From the NCBI GenBank assembly GCA_036419695.1, contig CP143946.1, positions 2,846,001 to 2,910,000 of the forward strand: a stretch of DNA of 64,000 nt, written 5' to 3'. Source of the stretch: [Clostridium] symbiosum. GTDB taxonomy: Bacteria; Bacillota; Clostridia; Lachnospirales; Lachnospiraceae. This document shows, in pieces, positions 40,384-48,112 of the stretch; the stretch's first letter is position 1; each line of letters starts with the position of its first letter. The notes below the pieces were generated by a model. It saw nothing but the letters and a program-made list of their open reading frames with translations, was not told the origin of the DNA and did not search any database. The position numbers were made by a program, and so were the translations under genes.

Positions 40384-40626
40384 TTATCTCCTTGCCTCTA
40401 TGTTTTCCATTTCAGAAATGCAGTTTGACGGTATCAGCTCATAAGCTGCCGCCTCTATTTCTGTAAGCGCCTCTTTATACTCAATGTATCCCCACGCCTG
40501 CCGTGCTATCTCTGGTACGTTCTGCCGTTCCTCAAAATTTTCTATATGTAAAATCTCGTTTCCCTGCGGCTTTGGAAATGTTCCCAGTGATAACGGGCGT
40601 AAAGGGCTGTAATATCTGTGGCTCAT
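40384..40626 (-). CDS. Small early-region protein
   Basis: The 80-residue product MSHRYYSPLRPLSLGTFPKP contains WGYIEYKEALTEIEAAAYEL. Its first 60 residues look like the defence-neutral accessory proteins common beside the 113-residue gene. It overlaps the upstream stop by four bases. The function is unknown. Confidence 0.55.
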   Translation of the reverse strand: MSHRYYSPLRPLSLGTFPKPQGNEILHIENFEERQNVPEIARQAWGYIEYKEALTEIEAAAYELIPSNCISEMENIEARR

Positions 40627-40991
40627 TCTCCCGCCCCGCTTTCCTCTTTATGTTCTTGGTAGCCCTCTAAGTATCCTATTGCCTCTACGTCAATGTCCTT
40701 GCCGTCCTTACCGTCGTTGTTTATCTGAATTTTGCCGTAGTAGGCATAAATACAGCAGCCGTCATAGTCGTATACTCTTATGCTGCCCTCTGCGGCTGCC
40801 TCTGGTGTTTCAATAACCAGCGGCTCTGCCTGCTGCATCTGCGCTGCTACCTGTTCGTCTGTTACTGGCTCGCTGTTCTTTCCTCTGTACCAGATAGCCA
40901 GCATAAACAAAATGATTGCCAGCACTCCTGCCGCTATAATGGCTACGCACTGTATCAGTTTCTTAACTGTTTGTCGTTTTCGTTTTCTCAT
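40623..40991 (-). CDS. Single-span membrane protein
   Basis: This 122-residue protein has a basic N-terminus (MRKRKRQTVKKLIQC), a transmembrane helix (residues 12-35) and a soluble domain with an acidic end. The soluble part IRVYDYDGCCIYAYYGKIQI is beta-rich. It would face outside the cell. The function is unknown. Confidence 0.6.
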   Translation of the reverse strand: MRKRKRQTVKKLIQCVAIIAAGVLAIILFMLAIWYRGKNSEPVTDEQVAAQMQQAEPLVIETPEAAAEGSIRVYDYDGCCIYAYYGKIQINNDGKDGKDIDVEAIGYLEGYQEHKEESGAGE

Positions 40992-41517
40992 TTCCCGCCT
41001 CGCTTTCCTCTATCATTGCAGCCCTGCTACGCCGTTCTATCCCAGTAGCCATAAACGCTATTTTCATATCTCTTTCGTTAAATTCGTCGTAGTCTCCTGT
41101 TGGTGCATCTTCTGGGAAAATCTGCTGTGCTTGTATGAAAGCGTCCATAAATGTGCTTAATTCCTCATAAAATACATTTCTATAAAATTCAAACTCTAAC
41201 TCTATTTCGATTTTCTGCGCTTTCGTGCAATATATGCCGATTTTCTGCCGCCGTCCGTATGGCTTGTATGCTGTTCTGTCAGATTTAGCACCCATGACCT
41301 TATACATACACTGCCGCAGCAGTTTTATTTCGTGCTTTCCGTTGTAGGAAAATATCGTATATTCATACTCTTCCTTTTGCAGTTCGTCTAAGGAATTTAT
41401 ACCGTTATCCTTAAGCAGCTTTGCAAGTTTCTTTTGCGCTGTCGTTTTCTCGCCGCCTACGCCCTGCTCTGCCAGTGCTTGCAGCTTTTTAATACGCTGT
41501 ATTGTTTTTTCGTCCAT
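40963..41517 (-). CDS. DUF2786-domain protein
   Basis: The 184-residue product from the ATG at 41517 (GAGAGGG box) begins MDEKTIQRIKKLQALAEQGV. It continues KTTAQKKLAKLLKDNGI, the DUF2786 signature. The rest is helical with aromatic patches. DUF2786 proteins are common in phages and their role is not known. Confidence 0.75.
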   Translation of the reverse strand: MDEKTIQRIKKLQALAEQGVGGEKTTAQKKLAKLLKDNGINSLDELQKEEYEYTIFSYNGKHEIKLLRQCMYKVMGAKSDRTAYKPYGRRQKIGIYCTKAQKIEIELEFEFYRNVFYEELSTFMDAFIQAQQIFPEDAPTGDYDEFNERDMKIAFMATGIERRSRAAMIEESEAGNEKTKTTNS

Positions 41518-41959
41518 GTATTGCCCTCTCTTCTGTAGCAAAATAGTAGTCGTCTACTATCATCATTTTTTTACTGAAAAGGCACATAAGCCCCAGCGGT
41601 ACGGTAATAACCGCTATTGTTATGTCGCCCTCTGTCGCCCATACCGCCAGCACGGTAACTGCCAGCATTGCAAGCCCGTAGGCTTTCTGCTTAATGAAAT
41701 ACCAGCGGCGGGCTTTCTTTGCCTGCTCCCGCTGCCGCCTCTGTTCTTTTTTCTTTCGCATATCTGCTATGGCATCTGCATAGCCTCTCTGGTATGCGTC
41801 CTCTACTATCAATGCCTCTGCTGCCATTCTCTGCCTCTCTTCCTTTCGGCGGCGCTCTCTGTCTTTCCATGTGTGCCGCTCTCCTGTTCTGGCGTTTGGT
41901 TTTACCGTGCGGGCTGCTTTTCGCATTAAAAAGCAGCTGAAAACCTGTTGACTGTCCAC
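41489..41959 (-). CDS. Coiled-coil membrane protein
   Basis: The frame encodes up to 156 residues, with a highly charged helix (residues 30-85, ERRRKEERQRMAAEALIVED) followed by two hydrophobic segments (92-110 and 115-132). The start is uncertain: a GTG at 41959 or an ATG at 41926, and neither has a strong ribosome-binding site. The function is unknown. Confidence 0.55.
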   Translation of the reverse strand: MDSQQVFSCFLMRKAARTVKPNARTGERHTWKDRERRRKEERQRMAAEALIVEDAYQRGYADAIADMRKKKEQRRQREQAKKARRWYFIKQKAYGLAMLAVTVLAVWATEGDITIAVITVPLGLMCLFSKKMMIVDDYYFATEERAIHGRKNNTAY

Positions 41960-42062
41960 ATACTTTCTGGCTGGTATGACCGCCGCTATTTTTCCACGGT
42001 ATACAGATTGCAGCTATTAGCCTGCTGCCCTCTGCCGCAGGCTCGCCATGCCTGCTACACAA

Positions 42063-42135
42063 TGTGCCGTGTGGGATTTGAACCCACGACTTGCCGCTTA
42101 TGAAGCGGCTGCTCTAACCGCTGAACTAACGGCAC
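42063..42135 (-). tRNA. tRNA with CAU anticodon (Met or Ile2)
   Basis: The minus strand folds into a complete cloverleaf. Acceptor GTGCCGT/ACGGCAC, D arm GTTC/GAGC, anticodon arm GCCGC-TTCATAA-GCGGC and T arm GTGGG-TTCAAAT-CCCAC all pair perfectly. The anticodon is CAU. Pair 1-72 is G-C, so it is not an initiator. It may read Met, or Ile if lysidine-modified. No CCA is encoded. It lies within the phage early region and is not an amber suppressor. Confidence 0.93.
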
Positions 42136-42154
42136 TCGTGGCGGCTGCTGCCGC

Positions 42155-42544
42155 CTACTCATTAAATAAAAAGCCTTTTTCTATTAAAAACCTTATCCAA
42201 TCGCAGCCCGTTACGTCGTCCCGCTCAATGAATTTGTAAAAGCTCTCTGCGTCCTCTATTCCGTATTTCTTCAAAATGTTTCTTGCGTTCTTTGCTGCTG
42301 GCGTAGTAAAAACATTCTCTGCGTAAAATGTAGCCTCTATAGTCCCGTAGCTGTTCTTTCCTGCTGGTGTTCTCATTTCCACTACGACTACATTCTTTTT
42401 GCTTTTTCTTCCTACGCCCTTTCTTATTACTACTGCCTCACTGAATAACCAGCCATTCCAGCCTCTACGCATAGGTGCAAACTGTGTGCGTGGCACTTCT
42501 ACTAAGTCGCCTGCCTGCAATTTATTAAAATCTACTTTTTTCAT
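42155..42544 (-). CDS. Early phage protein of unknown function
   Basis: The 129-residue protein starts MKKVDFNKLQAGDLVEVPRT and has a beta-rich first part (WLFSEAVVIRKGVGRKSKK), like small nucleic-acid binding barrels. A helical C-terminal part follows (ESFYKFIERDDVTGCDWIRF). It is the second gene from the right phage end. No family was recognised. Confidence 0.6.
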   Translation of the reverse strand: MKKVDFNKLQAGDLVEVPRTQFAPMRRGWNGWLFSEAVVIRKGVGRKSKKNVVVVEMRTPAGKNSYGTIEATFYAENVFTTPAAKNARNILKKYGIEDAESFYKFIERDDVTGCDWIRFLIEKGFLFNE

Positions 42545-42573
42545 GTGTCTTACCTCTCTTTTGTTATTCTTGT

Positions 42574-42768
42574 TTATAACGCCTGCTGCCCTGCTGCCGC
42601 CGTGTAGGTTTTCAGTGTGGCGTTGCAGCGTTTGAACTCCCTATAAATTGTGTCCCTATGCGTTCCCAGTGCCTCTGCAATATCACTTACACTGCTGCCC
42701 TGCTTACTCATAGCCTCTATGGTCTGCCTGTCCTCATAATGCAGACGCTTATACTTTCGTTTTGCCAT
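42574..42768 (-). CDS. Stand-alone HTH protein related to the phage IS30 transposase N-terminus
   Basis: The 64-residue protein MAKRKYKRLHYEDRQTIEAM has a helix-turn-helix SVSDIAEALGTHRDTIYREF. It lines up with residues 1-50 of the transposase (SVIEIAEQLGVHRSTIYNEL). It lacks the DDE core. As the first gene at the right end, it could bind the same end sequences and regulate transposition or early transcription, much as Ner-type proteins do. It could also be a relic of a second transposase. Confidence 0.75.
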   Translation of the reverse strand: MAKRKYKRLHYEDRQTIEAMSKQGSSVSDIAEALGTHRDTIYREFKRCNATLKTYTAAAGQQAL

Positions 42769-42816
42769 GTTCTATGCTCCTTTCCGTCCTCATTCGCTTT
42801 TTATGGTAAAAAAATA

Positions 42817-42847
42817 AGCGTGTCAGAGTTTTTACACTCTGCACGCT
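42817..42847. terminator. Bidirectional terminator-like hairpin at the right prophage end
   Basis: AGCGTG-T-CAGAGT pairs with ACTCTGCACGCT, with one bulge. On the minus strand it is followed by TTATTTTTT, and on the plus strand by CTTCTTTTCT. It would block host readthrough from the EAL gene into phage early genes. Confidence 0.75.
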
Positions 42848-42876
42848 CTTCTTTTCTGCTGTTTCCTATAAAAAAA

Positions 42877-42915
42877 GAAAATCGGCAGAGGCTTTATAAC
42901 CTCTTGTCGATTTTC
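42877..42915 (-). terminator. Terminator overlapping the end of the GGDEF/EAL gene
   Basis: GAAAATCG...CGATTTTC with inner AGAGG/CCTCT forms a long stem, followed by TTTTTTT on the minus strand. The stop codon of the GGDEF/EAL frame lies in its loop, so the last eight or so residues of that protein are encoded by the terminator arm. This looks like a chance junction and not a native C-terminus. Confidence 0.8.
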
Positions 42916-44555
42916 ATTCTAAAACTTATCCCGTCCATTTTCAGCACATCAATGGACAAATCTTTCAATAAGCCCAGGGAAGAATAGCCGGAGCCAAAAT
43001 CATCCAGGGAGCAGAGAAAACCGTTTTGATGCAGTTCCCTTACCATCTCCATCAGGTACTCCTCATGTTCAAAGATAACGGATTCCGTCAGTTCAATCTC
43101 AATCAGCCCGTCTGGGATTGCGTATCTGTTTTTAATCTCGGCGTAGGCGTTAATAAAATCCGAATTGTAAAACTGGATTTTCGATACATTGACCGAGATC
43201 GGCATTACCCGCTCCCCGCAGTCGAGGCGCTTTCTCAGCCAGCGGCATACCTTTTCAAACACGTAGCGGTCCACTTTTCCGATAAACAGGTTCTTCTCAA
43301 GCACGGGAATAAAGAGTCCAGGCGAAAGAAGGCCGTGTCCCGGGACATCCCATCTTACCAGCGCTTCCGCTCCCTCTATCTCTCCGCCCTGTACTCCCAC
43401 CTTCGGCTGCAGGTAGACCACGAACTCCTCATCGTCCAGCCCCTTCTGCATGCGGGATCTAATGTTCGTTTCTTCTATTAATTTCTGATGAGTTTTCTCA
43501 TCGTAGAATGCATATTTAGCTCCCGGTGTATTCTTGGCAATCTTCTGGGCAAAGCTTGCACTGTTCACCATAACGGAAGCGTCTGCCTTACCGGGCAGAT
43601 CCTCCCTGCAGCATATACCGCAGGCCACCGCCATCAGATGATGGTTGGATGCCGCCGCCACGGAGCCGAGGAACTCATCATCGACATCCTTCTGGGCGTT
43701 TAAAGCATCCTCTTTCTTTTCATAATGGCGCAGAATAATGAAGCGATCCGCCATCAGCCGGCCCAATGCCTCATTCTCCCCAAGTCTTTCCGTTAAAAGA
43801 CGCGCATAATTTTTGAGAAGCAGATCGCCGTATTCATATCCAAATACGTCATTCACATATCTGAAGTTTTCGAAATCCACATGCAATACGGCAAATTTAT
43901 CATCCTCTTCCCGGTTCATAATCCGGTTGGCCTCCGAATAGAATCTCTCCGTATTATAAGCGCCGGTCAGCTCGTCCCTTCCGGCAATGTCTTTCAGCTC
44001 CCTGTTCGTATGCTTCAGTTCCAGCAGCCGTTTGATATAGTAGTAGCTTGCTACAGCAGTCGCTGTGCCGCAGACCGCGGCCGCCAGGATAATCAGTTTC
44101 GTAATACGGTCCGCAGACTGCCTTGAAAATTCCTCAATGGAGAAAACGGTCTGGTTGGCAATCTCAAACATCTTCTCACTGGACTCCAGAAGCGCCCCGT
44201 CCGGCTTCCCTTCCCTTACACCGTCAATGTCCTCCTTGACGGCATTCCACTGCTCTTCCAATACCGCCAGATCCTCCTTATAATCCTTCGATTTGGCGGT
44301 GACAAGGCCAAACTGGCCTTTCCCCGTAAGCAGTTCATTCAAAATACTATCTATGTACCCGATCAGGTCATCCGCAGGCTGACCCTTCATCTCCAGCTTT
44401 ACGGCCCGCTGCGACGCTCCCCGCACAATCCCGACATAATTAATCAGTTTCCCATATTCCCGTATATCCGATATCTTCATGACCGATATCAGGCTGACGG
44501 CGACAAGTATCCCACACAGGACGGGAAAAAGCATTTTGGCATGTTTTTTCATCAT
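42894..44555 (-). CDS. Membrane GGDEF/EAL protein with truncated EAL domain
   Basis: This 553-residue protein has two transmembrane segments (residues 8-27 and 150-172) around a helical extracytoplasmic sensor. A GGDEF domain follows with LMADRF in place of the signature, so cyclase activity is unlikely. The EAL domain (GAEALVRWDVPG, SVNVSKIQF, ELTES, DDFGSGYSSLGLLKDL) is intact up to LKMD. It then ends without the AEGVET segment, some 70 residues short. The truncation abuts the prophage. The enzyme would normally degrade cyclic di-GMP. Confidence 0.85.
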   Translation of the reverse strand: MMKKHAKMLFPVLCGILVAVSLISVMKISDIREYGKLINYVGIVRGASQRAVKLEMKGQPADDLIGYIDSILNELLTGKGQFGLVTAKSKDYKEDLAVLEEQWNAVKEDIDGVREGKPDGALLESSEKMFEIANQTVFSIEEFSRQSADRITKLIILAAAVCGTATAVASYYYIKRLLELKHTNRELKDIAGRDELTGAYNTERFYSEANRIMNREEDDKFAVLHVDFENFRYVNDVFGYEYGDLLLKNYARLLTERLGENEALGRLMADRFIILRHYEKKEDALNAQKDVDDEFLGSVAAASNHHLMAVACGICCREDLPGKADASVMVNSASFAQKIAKNTPGAKYAFYDEKTHQKLIEETNIRSRMQKGLDDEEFVVYLQPKVGVQGGEIEGAEALVRWDVPGHGLLSPGLFIPVLEKNLFIGKVDRYVFEKVCRWLRKRLDCGERVMPISVNVSKIQFYNSDFINAYAEIKNRYAIPDGLIEIELTESVIFEHEEYLMEMVRELHQNGFLCSLDDFGSGYSSLGLLKDLSIDVLKMDGISFRMKIDKRL

Positions 44556-44707
44556 TATCCCCCTTTGGTATCTTTACTTCCACTCTTTTCCATGACGGCA
44601 TTCCACCGCCGTCCTTCCATAATTTGGTAATTTTTTGCCATATGGAAACAGGTTGAGCTTAAGTTTTAGGCATTATTACCATTATAACAGTTTTCGGGCA
44701 AAAAAAC

Positions 44708-44736
44708 AGACTTTTCCCCCAATTAAGGGAAAAAGT
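44708..44736 (-). terminator. Terminator after the hybrid kinase gene
   Basis: GACTTTTTCCC and GGGGGAAAAGTC pair and are followed by TGTTTTTTT on the minus strand, 35 bases after the kinase stop. Confidence 0.85.
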
Positions 44737-44770
44737 CGTTTTATGTTATCGCTTATTTTTTTCGTTTTCT

Positions 44771-47700
44771 TTACGCCAGGTACCGTCCCATCAGTTCTTT
44801 CATTTTCTCAAAGTCAACAGGCTTTGAAAAATGGGCATCCATTCCGGCGCGCAGAGCCGACCGGACATCCTCCTCAAAGGCATTGGCCGTCATTGCAATG
44901 ATTGGCACCGACTTCACATCTTCACGCTCAAGGCTGCGGATCGCCCTTGCAGCCTCATAGCCGTCCATGATCGGCATTTGGATATCCATGAGTACCATAT
45001 TGTAATACCCTTCCGGGGAATTGGATATGGTGTTCACCGCTTCCCGGCCGTTCACAGCCTCCTCTACCGTAATGCCCAGCTCCTCCACCAGCGTCCTGGC
45101 AATCTCACGGTTTATTTCATTGTCCTCGACCAGGAGGAGCCGTCTGCCCCTGTAATCCGGCATCTGTTCTCCGGGGGCCGGCTTTTTAAGCGCCTTTCCC
45201 CCTCGGATCTCCCCCAGAACATAGCAGAGTTTGGAACGGTAAAAGGGTTTGGACAAGAATGCAGTCACCCCGGCTTCTTTCGCCTCGTTTTCAATCTCGG
45301 ACCAGTCATAGGCCGTAAGGATAATAACGGGCAGATCGGGCCCGACCGCTTTCCGGATACGCCTCGCCGCCTCCACACCGTCCATATCCGGCATCTTCCA
45401 GTCAAGTATCACCAGTTCAAAGGGGTCGGATGTGTCATTGGCCCGGAGGACATGTTGGACCCCGATTGCCCCATCCGTGGCAAACTGTGCCCGCAGGCCC
45501 ATGCTCCGCAGCAATTCCGCCGCATTTTCACAGGTCTGCCTGTCGTCATCCACAACCAGGCTGCGGACTCCAAGCCATTCCTCCGGAACCTCTTCCTCCC
45601 TGGCATCCTGCGGCCGCAGCGGAAAGGTCACGGTGAAACTGGAACCGGCGCCTAACTCACTCTCCACCTGGATATCTCCGTTCATCAAATCCACAATATT
45701 CTTGGTAATAGCCATACCAAGGCCCGTTCCCGTCACCCTACCGACGGCCGGATCCTGCATCCGTTCAAAGGGCTGGAAGATCCGTTCCAGGAATTCCCGG
45801 TTCATTCCCACTCCCGTATCCGTACAGCGGAACACATAGTTCCGGTAATATTTACCCGGAATGTCCTCCTGCCAGATTTCTACGGTGATGCGGCCTCCCG
45901 GCAGGGTATATTTCACTGCATTACTCAGAATATTGATGCATACCTGTCTGACCCGGAGAGGATCGCCGATTACTTTTTCATTCTTGAGAGACATCAGCTG
46001 TGTCCTGAATTCGAACTGGTTTTCTCCGACCTGGGACTGGACCAGCTCCACACAGCCGGCCACCAGCTCTGCAAAATTAAAAGGTTCCTCCCTCAGGGAT
46101 ATCTTTCCGCTCTCAATTTTAGACATATCCAGCACATCATTAATCAGGCTTAACAGATGGTTGCTGGAAAGACTGATTTTTCTCAGACATTCCATCACGC
46201 GTTCCCGGTCCTCCAGATGGATGGCTGCGATTGCGGCCATCCCCGTAATCGCGTTCATGGGCGTGCGGATATCATGGCTCATATTGGACAGAAACTGGCT
46301 TTTCGCACTGCTTGCGGCCCTGGCGCTGTCAAGCGCGCTCTGAAGGGCCAGGCGCTGCTGCTCCTGTTCATATTTCTGTTCGTCGATGCGCCGTGATATC
46401 AGGATTGCCAGTTTATCCTTTGAATAGGGATTGTCCACATGGATAATCTGCACGGAGATCCAGTGATACTTCCCGTCCAGCATCTTCTGCCTTGCTTCCA
46501 GGAACACCTCTGCCGTTTCTTTCCCCATTCTTTCCCTCAGGACTTCCAGTGAAAAACGCGATTTGAATTCCCGGCTGCTGTCCGGGTGCATCTCGGATGC
46601 AAAATCTTCAAAAAGCCGGCTGTATGTTTCCTGTTCTCCCAGGTTCACCATCAGTCCCGGTTTCACATATACAAAATTCAGCGTATCCTGAGTGAGATTC
46701 AGCCGTATAATCACCGGATATGCATTGGAGATGGCTCCTACCAGAGTCAGAAGTTCCTGGCGCCGCTCCTGCTTTTCCATCTCCTCGGCCAATTTTTCCT
46801 CGGTTATGTCATGGAAGGTTGCAATCAGAACGACCTCCCCTGCTTCATTCCGTGTTTTTTCAATAATTCCGGCGATCCAGAATATCGTTTCATCCGTTCT
46901 TATCATGCGGTATTCAAAGGCATTCTTACCTCCGTCCATGACCGTGGATTCACACAGCGCTTCTATCTTTTCATAATCCGCGGGATGGATCACATCCTGA
47001 AGGTATTTTCCTTCCGGCGCGTCGTTGGAGGCTCCCTGCGGATATTCCAGGAGACGCAGCCCCTCTTTATTGAGCTGGATAAAGCGGTGCGGCTTCTCCA
47101 CCGTAATCAGGGCAATCCCCTCCGGAACCGCATTATACAGGTGCCCGATATAATCCGCCTGGCTGCGTAATCTCCGGTTGGTCCTGTTGATATAACGGAA
47201 ATAGACCAGAACCAGAATGAAAAGCCCCAGGATGATGATGCTCACGAGAACCAGCGTCTGCATCAGGATTGCATGGGTCTGCGCATTCACCGTATCCTGG
47301 GGGATAATGGAGATTAAATACCAGTCCGACCCAAGCTTCAGCGGCGTAAAGCTGAACACATTCTTTTCTCCCTGATAGGTAAAGACCGCCCAGCCGGTGC
47401 CTGCCTGTTTAAGGGCTGTCCGGAATGTATCCACTTCCTCCGGATTGTTGCGGGAGTCAGACAGCATGTCAAACACATTCTTAATTGTTTTATTGCTGCC
47501 CGGATGGGGCGGACGGATCAGTACATCGCCCGCGGCATTCACAATATAAGAAAAGCCCTCATTATTGTAAAAGGACAGGGTAAAGCTGTCAACAATCCCA
47601 TCCACCTCGTATTCCCTGACCAGGTATGCCTCTGTGCCGTCGTTCAGAACCGTCTTCACGAAGATATCAAAGACATTGACGCCGGTTATGCTGCTGATAT

Positions 47701-48112
47701 GCGGATCGATAATCCCGTTTTCCTTTTCCCCACTCCAAATCTGCCTGCTTACCCCCTCCTCCTGCTGTATCTCCGAAGGGATGCAGGTTCCATCGGGAAG
47801 GTACAGAACGACATTCCTGTCTTTGCGGACCGGACTGCTCAGCGCCGTCTCCAGCTCTTTGCGTTGTTCCGGGGAATAAGCACGGCTCGATACAGCCGCA
47901 GCCTCCATGCCCTCATATGCTTCCTGCAGCTGCACGCGCAGCGTAGTGCAGCCCTGTGCGGTGCTTTCCATGATTGTATTGATTGACTGGTCCCACAGCT
48001 GGTTTTTTACGGCCTGTATGAAAAAAAAGGTCACGGACGCAAGGATGCTGCCAACCAGGACTGCCGTCAGTACAATTTTTTTCTTTATGCTTTTTCCGCT
48101 GTCATGCTTCAT
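44771..48112 (-). CDS. Hybrid sensor histidine kinase with two receiver domains
   Basis: This 1113-residue protein starts at the ATG at 48112, which overlaps the upstream stop (ATGA). It has a transmembrane helix near residues 10-32, a Cache-like extracellular sensor to about 285 and a second helix near 290-312. PAS domains (PEGIALITVEKPHRF; MIRTDETIFWIAGI) come next, then HisKA with NMSHDIRTPMNAITGM and HATPase with NILSNAVKYT and GTGLGMAI. The receiver domains have phospho-aspartates in ILDWKMPDMDG and VLMDIQMPIMDG. There is no Hpt domain. The coupled sugar-binding lipoprotein is its probable ligand carrier. Confidence 0.93.
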   Translation of the reverse strand: MKHDSGKSIKKKIVLTAVLVGSILASVTFFFIQAVKNQLWDQSINTIMESTAQGCTTLRVQLQEAYEGMEAAAVSSRAYSPEQRKELETALSSPVRKDRNVVLYLPDGTCIPSEIQQEEGVSRQIWSGEKENGIIDPHISSITGVNVFDIFVKTVLNDGTEAYLVREYEVDGIVDSFTLSFYNNEGFSYIVNAAGDVLIRPPHPGSNKTIKNVFDMLSDSRNNPEEVDTFRTALKQAGTGWAVFTYQGEKNVFSFTPLKLGSDWYLISIIPQDTVNAQTHAILMQTLVLVSIIILGLFILVLVYFRYINRTNRRLRSQADYIGHLYNAVPEGIALITVEKPHRFIQLNKEGLRLLEYPQGASNDAPEGKYLQDVIHPADYEKIEALCESTVMDGGKNAFEYRMIRTDETIFWIAGIIEKTRNEAGEVVLIATFHDITEEKLAEEMEKQERRQELLTLVGAISNAYPVIIRLNLTQDTLNFVYVKPGLMVNLGEQETYSRLFEDFASEMHPDSSREFKSRFSLEVLRERMGKETAEVFLEARQKMLDGKYHWISVQIIHVDNPYSKDKLAILISRRIDEQKYEQEQQRLALQSALDSARAASSAKSQFLSNMSHDIRTPMNAITGMAAIAAIHLEDRERVMECLRKISLSSNHLLSLINDVLDMSKIESGKISLREEPFNFAELVAGCVELVQSQVGENQFEFRTQLMSLKNEKVIGDPLRVRQVCINILSNAVKYTLPGGRITVEIWQEDIPGKYYRNYVFRCTDTGVGMNREFLERIFQPFERMQDPAVGRVTGTGLGMAITKNIVDLMNGDIQVESELGAGSSFTVTFPLRPQDAREEEVPEEWLGVRSLVVDDDRQTCENAAELLRSMGLRAQFATDGAIGVQHVLRANDTSDPFELVILDWKMPDMDGVEAARRIRKAVGPDLPVIILTAYDWSEIENEAKEAGVTAFLSKPFYRSKLCYVLGEIRGGKALKKPAPGEQMPDYRGRRLLLVEDNEINREIARTLVEELGITVEEAVNGREAVNTISNSPEGYYNMVLMDIQMPIMDGYEAARAIRSLEREDVKSVPIIAMTANAFEEDVRSALRAGMDAHFSKPVDFEKMKELMGRYLA

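Larger units (their letters stand above)
8404..42876 (-). mobile_element. Siphovirus-type prophage with IS30-family transposase, Rep and ParAB (ends approximate)
   Basis: About 34.4 kb of tightly packed minus-strand genes carry a full set of head, terminase, tail, DGR and lysis functions. No tyrosine or serine integrase or excisionase is visible. A full-length IS30-family DDE transposase lies at the left end instead, and a small protein related to its HTH domain at the right end. A HUH Rep, ParA, ParB and a candidate antisense RNA suggest that it can also exist as an extrachromosomal replicon. The limits are set by the plsX promoter palindrome on the left and the EAL-gene terminator on the right. 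The true ends may differ by some tens of bases. Confidence 0.9.
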
